A stretch of 64,000 nucleotides of DNA from Aricia agestis (Eukaryota > Arthropoda > Insecta > Lepidoptera > Lycaenidae), in NCBI RefSeq assembly GCF_905147365.1, contig NC_056418.1, forward strand, positions 9,609,262 to 9,673,261, in the 5' to 3' direction. The notes below the pieces were generated by a model. It was not told the origin of the DNA, searched no databases, and worked only from the letters and a program-made list of their open reading frames with translations. The position numbers and the translations under genes are program-made. Below, piece by piece: positions 19,376 through 32,700 of this stretch (the first letter of the stretch is position 1; each line of letters opens with the position of its first letter).

Positions 19376-22300
19376 AATTAGTTGTTAGAGTAAATGGTGT
19401 TGAGTTAGTAGCTGTAGTAAGTATTAGATGTTTGATTTAGATGTAGGAATAAATGGTGTGATTAGTATTTGTAGAACGTATAAGGTATTGAATTAGATTT
19501 AAGAGTAAATGGTGTTGTTAGTTAGTAGTTGTAGAACGTAAAGCGTATTGAATTAGATGTAAGAGTAAATGGTGTTGTTGGATAGTAGCTGTAGAATGTA
19601 AAGCGTATTGAATTAGATGTAAGAGTAAATGGTGTTGTTAGTTAGTAGCTGTAGAATGTAAAGCGTATTGAATTAGATGTAAGAGTAAATGGTGTTGTTA
19701 GTTAGTAGTTGTAGAACGTAAAGAGTATTAAATAAGAGTAAATGGTGTTGTTAGAAAGTAGTTGTAGAACGAAAAGAGTATTGGATTAGATTTAGTAGTA
19801 AATGGTGTTGTTAGTTAGTAGTTGTAGAACGTAAAACGTATTGAATTAGATGTAAGAGTAAATGGTGTTGTTGGTTAGTAGTTATAGAATGTAAAGCGTA
19901 TTGAATTAGATTAAGAGTAAATGGTGTTGTTAGTAAGTAGTTGTAGAACGTAAAGTGTATTGAATTAGATTAAGAGTAAATGGTGTTGTTAGTTAGTAGT
20001 TATTCTATGTAAAGCGTATTGAATTAGATGTAAGAGTAAATGGTGTTGTTTGTTAGTAGTTGTAGAACGTAAAGAGTATTGAATTAGATGTAAGAGTAAA
20101 TGGTATTGTTAGTTAGTAGTTGTAGAATGTAAAGCGTATTGAATTAGATGTAAGAGTAAATGGTGTTGTTAGTTAGTAGTTATAGAACGTAAAACGTATT
20201 GAATTAGATGTAAGAGTAAATGGTGTTGTTAGTTAGTAATTGTAGAACTTAAAGAGTATTGAATTAGATGTAAGAGCAAATGGTGTTATTAGTTAGTATA
20301 GCAATTAGATTTTGAAAACCTTTCTTTTTGAGTGGAAAGGGATGGCTAATAGGGGATGGTGGAGGCCATTGAGCTCCCGAACCAAAGTGAGAGGGAGCTC
20401 AGCGTAGATTAGGTGTAATTATAGTTATAAGTTGATACAAGAATTAGTTGTTAGAGTAAATGGTGTTGAGTTAGTAGCTGTAGTAAGTATTAGATGCTTG
20501 ATTTAGATGTAGGAATAAATGGTGTGATTAGTATTTGTAGAACGTATAAGGTATTGAATTAGATTTAAGAGTTAATGGTGTTGTTGGTTAGTAGTTGTAG
20601 AACGTAAAGCGTATTGAATTAGATGTAAGAGTAAATGGTGTTGTTGGATAGTAGCTGTAGAATGTAAAGCGTATTGAATTAGATGTAAGAGTAAATGGTG
20701 TTGTTAGTTAGTAGCTGTAGAATGTAAAGCGTATTGAATTAGATGTAAGAGTAAATGGTGTTGTTAGTTAGTAGTTGTAGAACGTAAAGAGTATTAAATA
20801 AGAGTAAATGGTGTTGTTAGAAAGTAGTTGTAGAACGAAAAGAGTATTGGATTAGATTTAGTAGTAAATGGTGTTGTTAGTTAGTAGTTGTAGAACGTAA
20901 AACGTATTGAATTAGATGTAAGAGTAAATGGTGTTGTTGGTTAGTAGTTATAGAATGTAAAGCGTATTGAATTAGATTAAGAGTAAATGGTTTTGTTAGT
21001 AAGTAGTTGTAGAACGTAAAGTGTATTGAATTAGATTAAGAGTAAATGGTGTTGTTAGTTAGTAGTTATTCTATGTAAAGCGTATTGAATTAGATGTAAG
21101 AGTAAATGGTGTTGTTTGTTAGTAGTTGTAGAACGTAAAGAGTATTGAATTAGATGTAAGAGTAAATGGTATTGTTAGTTAGTAGTTGTAGAATGTAAAG
21201 CGTATTGAATTAGATGTAAGAGTAAATGGTGTTGTTAGTTAGTAGTTGTAAAACGTAAAGAGTATTGAATTAGATGTAAGAGTAAATGGTGTTGTTAGTA
21301 AGTAGTTGTAGAACGAAAAGAGTATTGGATTAGATGTAAGAGTAAATGGTATTGTTAGTTAGTAGTTGTAGAATGTAAAGCGTATTGAATTAGATGTAAG
21401 AGTAAATGGTGTTGTTAGTTAGTAGTTGTAAAACGTAAAGAGTATTGAATTAGATGTAAGAGTAAATGGTGTTGTTAGTAAGTAGTTGTAGAACGAAAAG
21501 AGTATTGGATTAGATGTAAGAGTAAATGGTGTTGTTAGTAAGTAGTTGTAGAACGTAAAGTGTATTGAATTAGATGTAAGAGTAAATGGTATTGTTAGTT
21601 AGTAGTTGCAAAACGTAAAGAGTATTGAATTAGATGTAAGAGTAAATGGTGTTGTTAGTAAGTAGTTGTAGAACGAAAAGAGTATTGGATTAGATGTAAG
21701 AGTAAATGGTGTTGTTAGTTAGTAGTTGTAGAACGTAAAGAGTATTAAATTAGATGTAAGAGTAAATGGTGTTGTTAGTTAGTAGTTATAGAATGTAAAG
21801 CGTATTGAATTAGATGTAAGAGTAAATGGTGTTGTTAGTTAGTAGTTGTAGAACGTAAAGAGTATTGAATTAGATGTAAGAGTAAATGGTGTTGTTAGTA
21901 ATAAGTTGTAGAACGTAAAGAGTATTGAATTAGATGTAAGAGTAAATGGTATTGTTAGTTAGTAGTTGTAGAATGTAAAGCGTATTGAATTAGATGTAAG
22001 AGTAAATGGTGTTGTTAGTTAGTAGTTGTAAAACGTAAAGAGTATTGAATTAGATGTAAGAGTAAATGGTGTTGTTAGTAAGTAGTTGTAGAACGAAAAG
22101 AGTATTGGATTAGATGTAAGAGTAAATGGTGTTGTTAGTAAGTAGTTGTAGAACGTAAAGTGTATTGAATTAGATTAAGAGTAAATGGTGTTGTTAGTTT
22201 GTAGTTATAGAATGTAAAGCGTATTGAATTAGATGTAAGAGTAAATGGTGTTGTTAGTTAGTAGTTGTAGAACGTAAAGAGTATTGAATTAGATGTAAGA

Positions 22301-23912
22301 GTAAATGGTGTTGTTAGTAAGTAGTTGTAGAACGTAAAGAGTATTGAATTAGATGTAAGAGTAAATGGTATTGTTAGTAAGTAATTGTAGAACGTAAAGA
22401 GTATTGAATTAGATGTAAGAGCAAATGGTGTTATTAGTTAGTATAGCAATTAGATTTTGAAAACCTTTCTTTTTGAGTGGAAAGGGATGGCTAATAGGGG
22501 ATGGTGGAGGCCATTGTGCTCCCGAACCAAAGTGAGAGGGAGCTCAGCGTAGATTAGGTGTAATTAGATAAGTTGATACAAGAATTAGTTGTTAGAGTAA
22601 ATGGTGTTGAGTTAGTAGCTGTAGTAAGTATTAGATGTTTGATTTAGATGTAGGAATAAATGGTGTGATTAGTAAGTATTTGTAGAACGTATAAGGTATT
22701 GAATTAGATTTAGGAGTAAATGGTGTTGTTAGTTAGTAGTTGTAGAACGTAAAGCGTATTGAATTAGATATAAGAGTAAATGGTGTTGTTAGTTAGTAGC
22801 TGTAGAATGTAAAGCGTATTGAATTAGATGTAAGAGTAAATGGTGTTGTTAGTTAGTAGTTGTAGAACGTAAAGAGTATTGAATTAGATGTAAGAGTAAA
22901 TGGTGTTGTTAGAAAGTAGTTGTAGAACGAAAAGAGTATTGGATTAGATGTAAGAGTAAATGGTGTTGTTAGTAAGTAGTTGTAGAATGTAAAGAGTATT
23001 AAATTAGATGTAAGAGTAAATGGTGTTGTTAGTAAGTAGTTGTAGAACGTAAAGTGTATTGAATTAGATTAAGAGTAAATGGTGTTGTTAGTAAGTAGTT
23101 GTAGAACGTAAAGTGTATTGAATTAGATTAAGAGTAAATGGTGTTGTTAGTAAGTAGTTGTAGAACGTAAAGTGTATTGAATTAGATTAAGAGTAAATGG
23201 TATTGTTAGTAAGTAGTTGTAGAACGTAAAGTGTATTGAATTAGATTAAGAGTAAATGGTGTTGTTAGTATGTAGTTGTAGAACGTAAAGTGTATTGAAT
23301 TAGATTAAGAGTAAATGGTGTTGTTAGTTAGTAGTTGTAGAACGTAAAGCGTATTGAATTAGATGCAAGAGTAAATGGTGTTGTTAGTTAGTAGTTGTAG
23401 AATGTAAAGCGTATTGAATTAGATGTAAGAGTAAATGGTGTTGTTAGTTAGTAGTTGTAAAACGTAAAGAGTATTGAATTAGATGTAAGAGTAAATGGTG
23501 TTGTTAGTAAGTAGTTGTAGAACGAAAAGAGTATTGGATTAGATGTAAGAGTAAATGGTGTTGTTAGTAAGTAGTTGTAGAACGTAAAGTGTATTGAATT
23601 AGATTAAGAGTAAATGGTGTTGTTAGTTTGTAGTTATAGAATGTAAAGCGTATTGAATTAGATGTAAGAGTAAATGGTGTTGTTAGTTAGTAGTTGTAGA
23701 ACGTAAAGAGTATTGAATTAGATGTAAGAGTAAATGGTGTTGTTAGTAAGTAGTTGTAGAACGTAAAGAGTATTGAATTAGATGTAAGAGTAAATGGTAT
23801 TGTTAGTAAGTAATTGTAGAACGTAAAGAGTATTGAATTAGATGTAAGAGCAAATGGTGTTATTAGTTAGTATAGCAATTAGATTTTGAAAACCTTTCTT
23901 TTTGAGTGGAAA

Positions 23913-26900
23913 GGGATGGCTAATAGGGGATGGTGGAGGCCATTGAGCTCCCGAACCAAAGTGAGAGGGAGCTCAGCGTAGATTAGGTGTAATTAGATAA
24001 GTTGATACAAGAATTAGTTGTTAGAGTAAATGGTGTTGAGTTAGTAGCTGTAGTAAGTATTAGATGTTTGATTTAGATGTAGGAATAAATGGTGTGATTA
24101 GTAAGTATTTGTAGAACGTATAAGGTATTGAATTAGATTTAGGAGTAAATGGTGTTGTTAGTTAGTAGTTGTAGAACGTAAAGCGTATTGAATTAGATAT
24201 AAGAGTAAATGGTGTTGTTAGTTAGTAGCTGTAGAATGTAAAGCGTATTGAATTAGATGTAAGAGTAAATGGTGTTGTTAGTTAGTAGTTGTAGAACGTA
24301 AAGAGTATTGAATTAGATGTAAGAGTAAATGGTGTTGTTAGAAAGTAGTTGTAGAACGAAAAGAGTATTGGATTAGATGTAAGAGTAAATGGTGTTGTTA
24401 GTAAGTAGTTGTAGAATGTAAAGAGTATTAAATTAGATGTAAGAGTAAATGGTGTTGTTAGTAAGTAGTTGTAGAACGTAAAGTGTATTGAATTAGATTA
24501 AGAGTAAATGGTGTTGTTAGTAAGTAGTTGTAGAACGTAAAGTGTATTGAATTAGATTAAGAGTAAATGGTGTTGTTAGTAAGTAGTTGTAGAACGTAAA
24601 GTGTATTGAATTAGATTAAGAGTAAATGGTATTGTTAGTAAGTAGTTGTAGAACGTAAAGTGTATTGAATTAGATTAAGAGTAAATGGTGTTGTTAGTAT
24701 GTAGTTGTAGAACGTAAAGTGTATTGAATTAGATTAAGAGTAAATGGTGTTGTTAGTTAGTAGTTGTAGAACGTAAAGCGTATTGAATTAGATGCAAGAG
24801 TAAATGGTGTTGTTAGTTAGTAGTTGTAGAATGTAAAGCGTATTGAATTAGATGTAAGAGTAAATGGTGTTGTTAGTTAGTAGTTGTAAAACGTAAAGAG
24901 TATTGAATTAGATGTAAGAGTAAATGGTGTTGTTAGTAAGTAGTTGTAGAACGTAAAGTGTATTGAATTAGATTAAGAATAAATGGTGTTGTTAGTTAGT
25001 AGTTGTAGAACGTAAAGCGTATTGAATTAGATGCAAGAGTAAATGGTGTTGTTAGTTAGTAGTTGTAAAACGTAAAGAGTATTGAATTAGATGTAAGAGT
25101 AAATGGTGTTGTTAGTAAGTAGTTGTAGAACGTAAAGTGTATTGAATTAGATTAAGAATAAATGGTGTTGTTAGTTAGTAGTTGTAGAATGTAAAGCGTA
25201 TTGAATTAGATGTAAGAGTAAATGGTGTTGTTAGTTAGTAGTTGTAAAACGTAAAGAGTATTGAATTAGATGTAAGAGTAAATGGTGTTGTTAGTAAGTA
25301 GTTGTAGAACGAAAAGAGTATTGGATTAGATGTAAGAGTAAATGGTGTTGTTAGTAAGTAGTTGTAGAACGTAAAGTGTATTGAATTAGATTAAGAGTAA
25401 ATGGTGTTGTTAGTAAGTAGTTGTAGAACGTAAAGTGTATTGAATTAGATTAAGAGTAAATGGTGTTGTTAGTTAGTAGTTGTAGAACGTAAAGCGTATT
25501 GAATTAGATGTAAGAGTAAATGGTGTTGTTAGTTAGTAGTTGTAGAACGTAAAGAGTATTGAATTAGATGTAAGAGTAAATGGTGTTGTTAGTAAGTAGT
25601 TGTAGAACGTAAAGAGTATTGAATTAGATGTAAGAATAAATGGTATTGTTAGTTAGTAATTGTAGAACGTAAAGAGTATTGAATTAGATGTAAGAGCAAA
25701 TGGTGTTATTAGTTAGTATAGCAATTAGATTTTGAAAACCTTTCTTTTTGAGTGGAAAGGGATGGCTAATAGGGGATGGTGGAGGCCATTGAGCTCCCGA
25801 ACCAAAGTGAGAGGGAGCTCAGCGTAGATTAGGTGTAATTATAGTTATAAGTTGATACAAGAATTAGTTGTTAGAGTAAATGGTGTTGAGTTAGTAGCTG
25901 TAGTAAGTATTAGATGTTTGATTTAGATGTAGGAATAAATGGTGTGATTAGTAAGTATTTGTAGAACGTATAAGGTATTGAATGAGATTTAGGAGTAAAT
26001 GGTGTCGTTAGTTAGTAGTTGTAGAACGTAAAGCGTATTGAATTAGATATAAGAGTAAATGGTGTTGTTAGTTAGTAGCTGTAGAATGTAAAGCGTATTG
26101 AATTTGATGTAAGAGTAAATGGTGTTGTTAGTTAGTAGTTGTAGAACGTAAAGCGTATTGAATTAGATGTAAGAGTAAATGGTGTTGTTAGTTAGTAGTT
26201 GTAGAACGTAAAGAGTATTGAATTAGATGTAAGAGTAAATGGTGTTGTTAGTAAGTAGTTGTAGAACGTAAAGAGTATTGAATTAGATGTAAGAGTAAAT
26301 GGTATTGTTAGTTAGTAATTGTAGAACGTAAAGAGTATTGAATTAGATGTAAGAGCAAATGGTGTTATTAGTTAGTATAGCAATTAGATTTTGAAAACCT
26401 TTCTTTTTGAGTGGAAAGGGATGGCTAATAGGGGATGGTGGAGGCCATTGAGCTCCCGAACCAAAGTGAGAGGGAGCTCAGCGTAGATAAGGTGTAATTA
26501 TAGTTATAAGTTGATACAAGAATTAGTCGTTAGAGTAAATGATGTTGAGTTAGTAGCTGTAGTAAGTATTAGATGTTTGATTTAGATGTAGGAATAAATG
26601 GTGTGATTGGTATTTGTAGAACGTATAAGGTATTGATTTAGATTTAAGAGTAAATGGTGTTGTTAGTTAGTAGCTGTAGAATGTAAAGCGTATTGAATTA
26701 GATGTAAGAGTAAATGGTGTTGTTAGTTAGTAGTTGTAGAACGTAAAGAGTATTGAATTAGATGTAAGAGTAAATGGTGTTGTTAGTTAGTAGTTATAGA
26801 ATGTAAAACGTATTGAATTAGATGTAAGAGTAAATGGTGTTGTTAGTTAGTAATTGTAGAACTTAAAGAGTATTGAATTAGATGTAAGAGCAAATTGTGT

Positions 26901-29705
26901 TATTAGTAAGTATAGTAATTAGATTTTGAAAACCTTTCTTTTTGAGTGGAAAGGGATGGCTAATAGGGGATGGTGGAGGCCATTGAGCTCGCGAACCAAA
27001 GTGAGAGGGAGCTCAGCGTAGATTAGGTGTAATTATAGTTATAAGTTGATACAAGAATTAGTTGTTAGAGTAAATGGTGTTGAGTTAGTAGCTGTAGTAA
27101 GTATTAGATGTTTGATTTAGATGTAGGAATAAATGGTGTGATTAGTATTTGTAGAACGTATAAGGTATTGAATTAGATTTAAGAGTAAATGGTGTTGTTA
27201 GTTAGTAGTTGTAGAACGTAAAGTGTATTGAATTAGATGTAAGAGTAAATGGTGTTGTTGGTTAGTAGCTGTAGAATGTAAAGCGTATTGAATTAGATGT
27301 AAGAGTAGATGGTGTTGTTAGTTAGTAGCTGTAGAATGTAAAGCGTATTGAATTAGATGTAAGAGTAAATGGTGTTGTTAGTTAGTAGTTGTAGAACGTA
27401 AAGAGTATTAAATTAGATGTAAGAGTAAATGGTGTTGTTAGTTAGTAGTTATAGAATGTAAAGCGTATTGAATTAGATGTAAGAGTAAATGGTGTTGTTA
27501 GAAAGTAGTTGTAGAACGAAAAGAGTATTGGATTAGATTTAGTAGTAAATGGTGTTGTTAGTTAGTAGTTGTAGAACGTAAAACGTATTGAATTAGATGT
27601 AAGAGTAAATTGTGTTGTTAGTTAGTAGGTGTAGAACGTAAAGCGTATTGAATTAGATGTAAGAGTAAATGGTATTGTTAGTTAGTAGTTGTAAAACGTA
27701 AAGAGTATTGAATTAGATGTAAGAGTAAATGGTGTTGTTAGTAAGTAGTTGTAGAACGAAAAGAGTATTGGATTAGATGTAAGAGTAAATGGTGTTGTTA
27801 GTTAGTAGTTGTAGAACGTAAAGAGTATTAAATTAGATGTAAGAGTAAATGGTGTTGTTAGTTAGTAGTTATAGAATGTAAAGCGTATTGAATTAGATGT
27901 AAGAGTAAATGGTGTTGTTAGTTAGTAGTTGTAGAACGTAAAGAGTATTGAATTAGATGTAAGAGTAAATGGTGTTGTTAGTAATAAGTTGTAGAACGTA
28001 AAGAGTATTGAATTAGATGTAAGAGTAAATGGTATTGTTAGTTAGTAGTTGTAGAATGTAAAGCGTATTGAATTAGATGTAAGAGTAAATGGTGTTGTTA
28101 GTTAGTAGTTGTAAAACGTAAAGAGTATTGAATTAGATGTAAGAGTAAATGGTGTTGTTAGTAAGTAGTTGTAGAACGAAAAGAGTATTGGATTAGATGT
28201 AAGAGTAAATGGTGTTGTTAGTAAGTAGTTGTAGAACGTAAAGTGTATTGAATTAGATTAAGAGTAAATGGTGTTGTTAGTTTGTAGTTATAGAATGTAA
28301 AGCGTATTGAATTAGATGTAAGAGTAAATGGTGTTGTTAGTTAGTAGTTGTAGAACGTAAAGAGTATTGAATTAGATGTAAGAGTAAATGGTATTGTTAG
28401 TTAGTAGTTGTAGAATGTAAAGCGTATTGAATTAGATGTAAGAGTAAATGGTGTTGTTAGTTAGTAGTTGTAAAACGTAAAGAGTATTGAATTAGATGTA
28501 AGAGTAAATGGTGTTGTTAGTAAGTAGTTGTAGAACGAAAAGAGTATTGGATTAGATGTAAGAGTAAATGGTATTGTTAGTTAGTAGTTGTAGAATGTAA
28601 AGCGTATTGAATTAGATGTAAGAGTAAATGGTGTTGTTAGTTAGTAGTTGTAAAACGTAAAGAGTATTGAATTAGATGTAAGAGTAAATGGTGTTGTTAG
28701 TAAGTAGTTGTAGAACGAAAAGAGTATTGGATTAGATGTAAGAGTAAATGGTGTTGTTAGTAAGTAGTTGTAGAACGTAAAGTGTATTGAATTAGATGTA
28801 AGAGTAAATGGTATTGTTAGTTAGTAGTTGCAAAACGTAAAGAGTATTGAATTAGATGTAAGAGTAAATGGTGTTGTTAGTAAGTAGTTGTAGAACGAAA
28901 AGAGTATTGGATTAGATGTAAGAGTAAATGGTGTTGTTAGTTAGTAGTTGTAGAACGTAAAGAGTATTAAATTAGATGTAAGAGTAAATGGTGTTGTTAG
29001 TTAGTAGTTATAGAATGTAAAGCGTATTGAATTAGATGTAAGAGTAAATGGTGTTGTTAGTTAGTAGTTGTAGAACGTAAAGAGTATTGAATTAGATGTA
29101 AGAGTAAATGGTGTTGTTAGTAATAAGTTGTAGAACGTAAAGAGTATTGAATTAGATGTAAGAGTAAATGGTATTGTTAGTTAGTAGTTGTAGAATGTAA
29201 AGCGTATTGAATTAGATGTAAGAGTAAATGGTGTTGTTAGTTAGTAGTTGTAGAACGTAAAGAGTATTGAATTAGATGTAAGAGTAAATGGTGTTGTTAG
29301 TAAGTAGTTGTAGAACGAAAAGAGTATTGGATTAGATGTAAGAGTAAATGGTGTTGTTAGTAAGTAGTTGTAGAACGTAAAGTGTATTGAATTAGATTAA
29401 GAGTAAATGGTGTTGTTAGTTTGTAGTTATAGAATGTAAAGCGTATTGAATTAGATGTAAGAGTAAATGGTGTTGTTAGTTAGTAGTTGTAGAACGTAAA
29501 GAGTATTGAATTAGATGTAAGAGTAAATGGTGTTGTTAGTAAGTAGTTGTAGAACGTAAAGAGTATTGAATTAGATGTAAGAGTAAATGGTATTGTTAGT
29601 AAGTAATTGTAGAACGTAAAGAGTATTGAATTAGATGAAAGAGCAAATGGTGTTATTAGTTAGTATAGCAATTAGATTTTGAAAACCTTTCTTTTTGAGT
29701 GGAAA
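23913..29705. repeat. Satellite super-unit, four blocks, 5,793 bp
   Basis: Blocks of 1846, 659, 535 and 2753 bp whose headers follow the order: short form; form followed by GAATGAG; form with GATAAGG and AGTCGTT; form with CTCGCG. The first three blocks and the start of the fourth recur at an offset of 5,793 bases with shared rare variants. The fourth block is 1,139 bp (about 19 monomers) longer than in the next copy. Confidence 0.85.
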
Positions 29706-32700
29706 GGGATGGCTAATAGGGGATGGTGGAGGCCATTGAGCTCCCGAACCAAAGTGAGAGGGAGCTCAGCGTAGATTAGGTGTAATTAGATAAGTTGATA
29801 CAAGAATTAGTTGTTAGAGTAAATGGTGTTGAGTTAGTAGCTGTAGTAAGTATTAGATGTTTGATTTAGATGTAGGAATAAATGGTGTGATTAGTAAGTA
29901 TTTGTAGAACGTATAAGGTATTGAATTAGATTTAGGAGTAAATGGTGTTGTTAGTTAGTAGTTGTAGAACGTAAAGCGTATTGAATTAGATATAAGAGTA
30001 AATGGTGTTGTTAGTTAGTAGCTGTAGAATGTAAAGCGTATTGAATTAGATGTAAGAGTAAATGGTGTTGTTAGTTAGTAGTTGTAGAACGTAAAGAGTA
30101 TTGAATTAGATGTAAGAGTAAATGGTGTTGTTAGAAAGTAGTTGTAGAACGAAAAGAGTATTGGATTAGATGTAAGAGTAAATGGTGTTGTTAGTAAGTA
30201 GTTGTAGAATGTAAAGAGTATTAAATTAGATGTAAGAGTAAATGGTGTTGTTAGTAAGTAGTTGTAGAACGTAAAGTGTATTGAATTAGATTAAGAGTAA
30301 ATGGTGTTGTTAGTAAGTAGTTGTAGAACGTAAAGTGTATTGAATTAGATTAAGAGTAAATGGTGTTGTTAGTAAGTAGTTGTAGAACGTAAAGTGTATT
30401 GAATTAGATTAAGAGTAAATGGTATTGTTAGTAAGTAGTTGTAGAACGTAAAGTGTATTGAATTAGATTAAGAGTAAATGGTGTTGTTAGTATGTAGTTG
30501 TAGAACGTAAAGTGTATTGAATTAGATTAAGAGTAAATGGTGTTGTTAGTTAGTAGTTGTAGAACGTAAAGCGTATTGAATTAGATGCAAGAGTAAATGG
30601 TGTTGTTAGTTAGTAGTTGTAGAATGTAAAGCGTATTGAATTAGATGTAAGAGTAAATGGTGTTGTTAGTTAGTAGTTGTAAAACGTAAAGAGTATTGAA
30701 TTAGATGTAAGAGTAAATGGTGTTGTTAGTAAGTAGTTGTAGAACGTAAAGTGTATTGAATTAGATTAAGAATAAATGGTGTTGTTAGTTAGTAGTTGTA
30801 GAACGTAAAGCGTATTGAATTAGATGCAAGAGTAAATGGTGTTGTTAGTTAGTAGTTGTAAAACGTAAAGAGTATTGAATTAGATGTAAGAGTAAATGGT
30901 GTTGTTAGTAAGTAGTTGTAGAACGTAAAGTGTATTGAATTAGATTAAGAATAAATGGTGTTGTTAGTTAGTAGTTGTAGAATGTAAAGCGTATTGAATT
31001 AGATGTAAGAGTAAATGGTGTTGTTAGTTAGTAGTTGTAAAACGTAAAGAGTATTGAATTAGATGTAAGAGTAAATGGTGTTGTTAGTAAGTAGTTGTAG
31101 AACGAAAAGAGTATTGGATTAGATGTAAGAGTAAATGGTGTTGTTAGTAAGTAGTTGTAGAACGTAAAGTGTATTGAATTAGATTAAGAGTAAATGGTGT
31201 TGTTAGTAAGTAGTTGTAGAACGTAAAGTGTATTGAATTAGATTAAGAGTAAATGGTGTTGTTAGTTAGTAGTTGTAGAACGTAAAGCGTATTGAATTAG
31301 ATGTAAGAGTAAATGGTGTTGTTAGTTAGTAGTTGTAGAACGTAAAGAGTATTGAATTAGATGTAAGAGTAAATGGTGTTGTTAGTAAGTAGTTGTAGAA
31401 CGTAAAGAGTATTGAATTAGATGTAAGAATAAATGGTATTGTTAGTTAGTAATTGTAGAACGTAAAGAGTATTGAATTAGATGTAAGAGCAAATGGTGTT
31501 ATTAGTTAGTATAGCAATTAGATTTTGAAAACCTTTCTTTTTGAGTGGAAAGGGATGGCTAATAGGGGATGGTGGAGGCCATTGAGCTCCCGAACCAAAG
31601 TGAGAGGGAGCTCAGCGTAGATTAGGTGTAATTATAGTTATAAGTTGATACAAGAATTAGTTGTTAGAGTAAATGGTGTTGAGTTAGTAGCTGTAGTAAG
31701 TATTAGATGTTTGATTTAGATGTAGGAATAAATGGTGTGATTAGTAAGTATTTGTAGAACGTATAAGGTATTGAATGAGATTTAGGAGTAAATGGTGTCG
31801 TTAGTTAGTAGTTGTAGAACGTAAAGCGTATTGAATTAGATATAAGAGTAAATGGTGTTGTTAGTTAGTAGCTGTAGAATGTAAAGCGTATTGAATTAGA
31901 TGTAAGAGTAAATGGTGTTGTTAGTTAGTAGTTGTAGAACGTAAAGCGTATTGAATTAGATGTAAGAGTAAATGGTGTTGTTAGTTAGTAGTTGTAGAAC
32001 GTAAAGAGTATTGAATTAGATGTAAGAGTAAATGGTGTTGTTAGTAAGTAGTTGTAGAACGTAAAGAGTATTGAATTAGATGTAAGAGTAAATGGTATTG
32101 TTAGTTAGTAATTGTAGAACGTAAAGAGTATTGAATTAGATGTAAGAGCAAATGGTGTTATTAGTTAGTATAGCAATTAGATTTTGAAAACCTTTCTTTT
32201 TGAGTGGAAAGGGATGGCTAATAGGGGATGGTGGAGGCCATTGAGCTCCCGAACCAAAGTGAGAGGGAGCTCAGCGTAGATAAGGTGTAATTATAGTTAT
32301 AAGTTGATACAAGAATTAGTCGTTAGAGTAAATGATGTTGAGTTAGTAGCTGTAGTAAGTATTAGATGTTTGATTTAGATGTAGGAATAAATGGTGTGAT
32401 TGGTATTTGTAGAACGTATAAGGTATTGATTTAGATTTAAGAGTAAATGGTGTTGTTAGTTAGTAGCTGTAGAATGTAAAGCGTATTGAATTAGATGTAA
32501 GAGTAAATGGTGTTGTTAGTTAGTAGTTGTAGAACGTAAAGAGTATTGAATTAGATGTAAGAGTAAATGGTGTTGTTAGTTAGTAGTTATAGAATGTAAA
32601 ACGTATTGAATTAGATGTAAGAGTAAATGGTGTTGTTAGTTAGTAATTGTAGAACTTAAAGAGTATTGAATTAGATGTAAGAGCAAATTGTGTTATTAGT

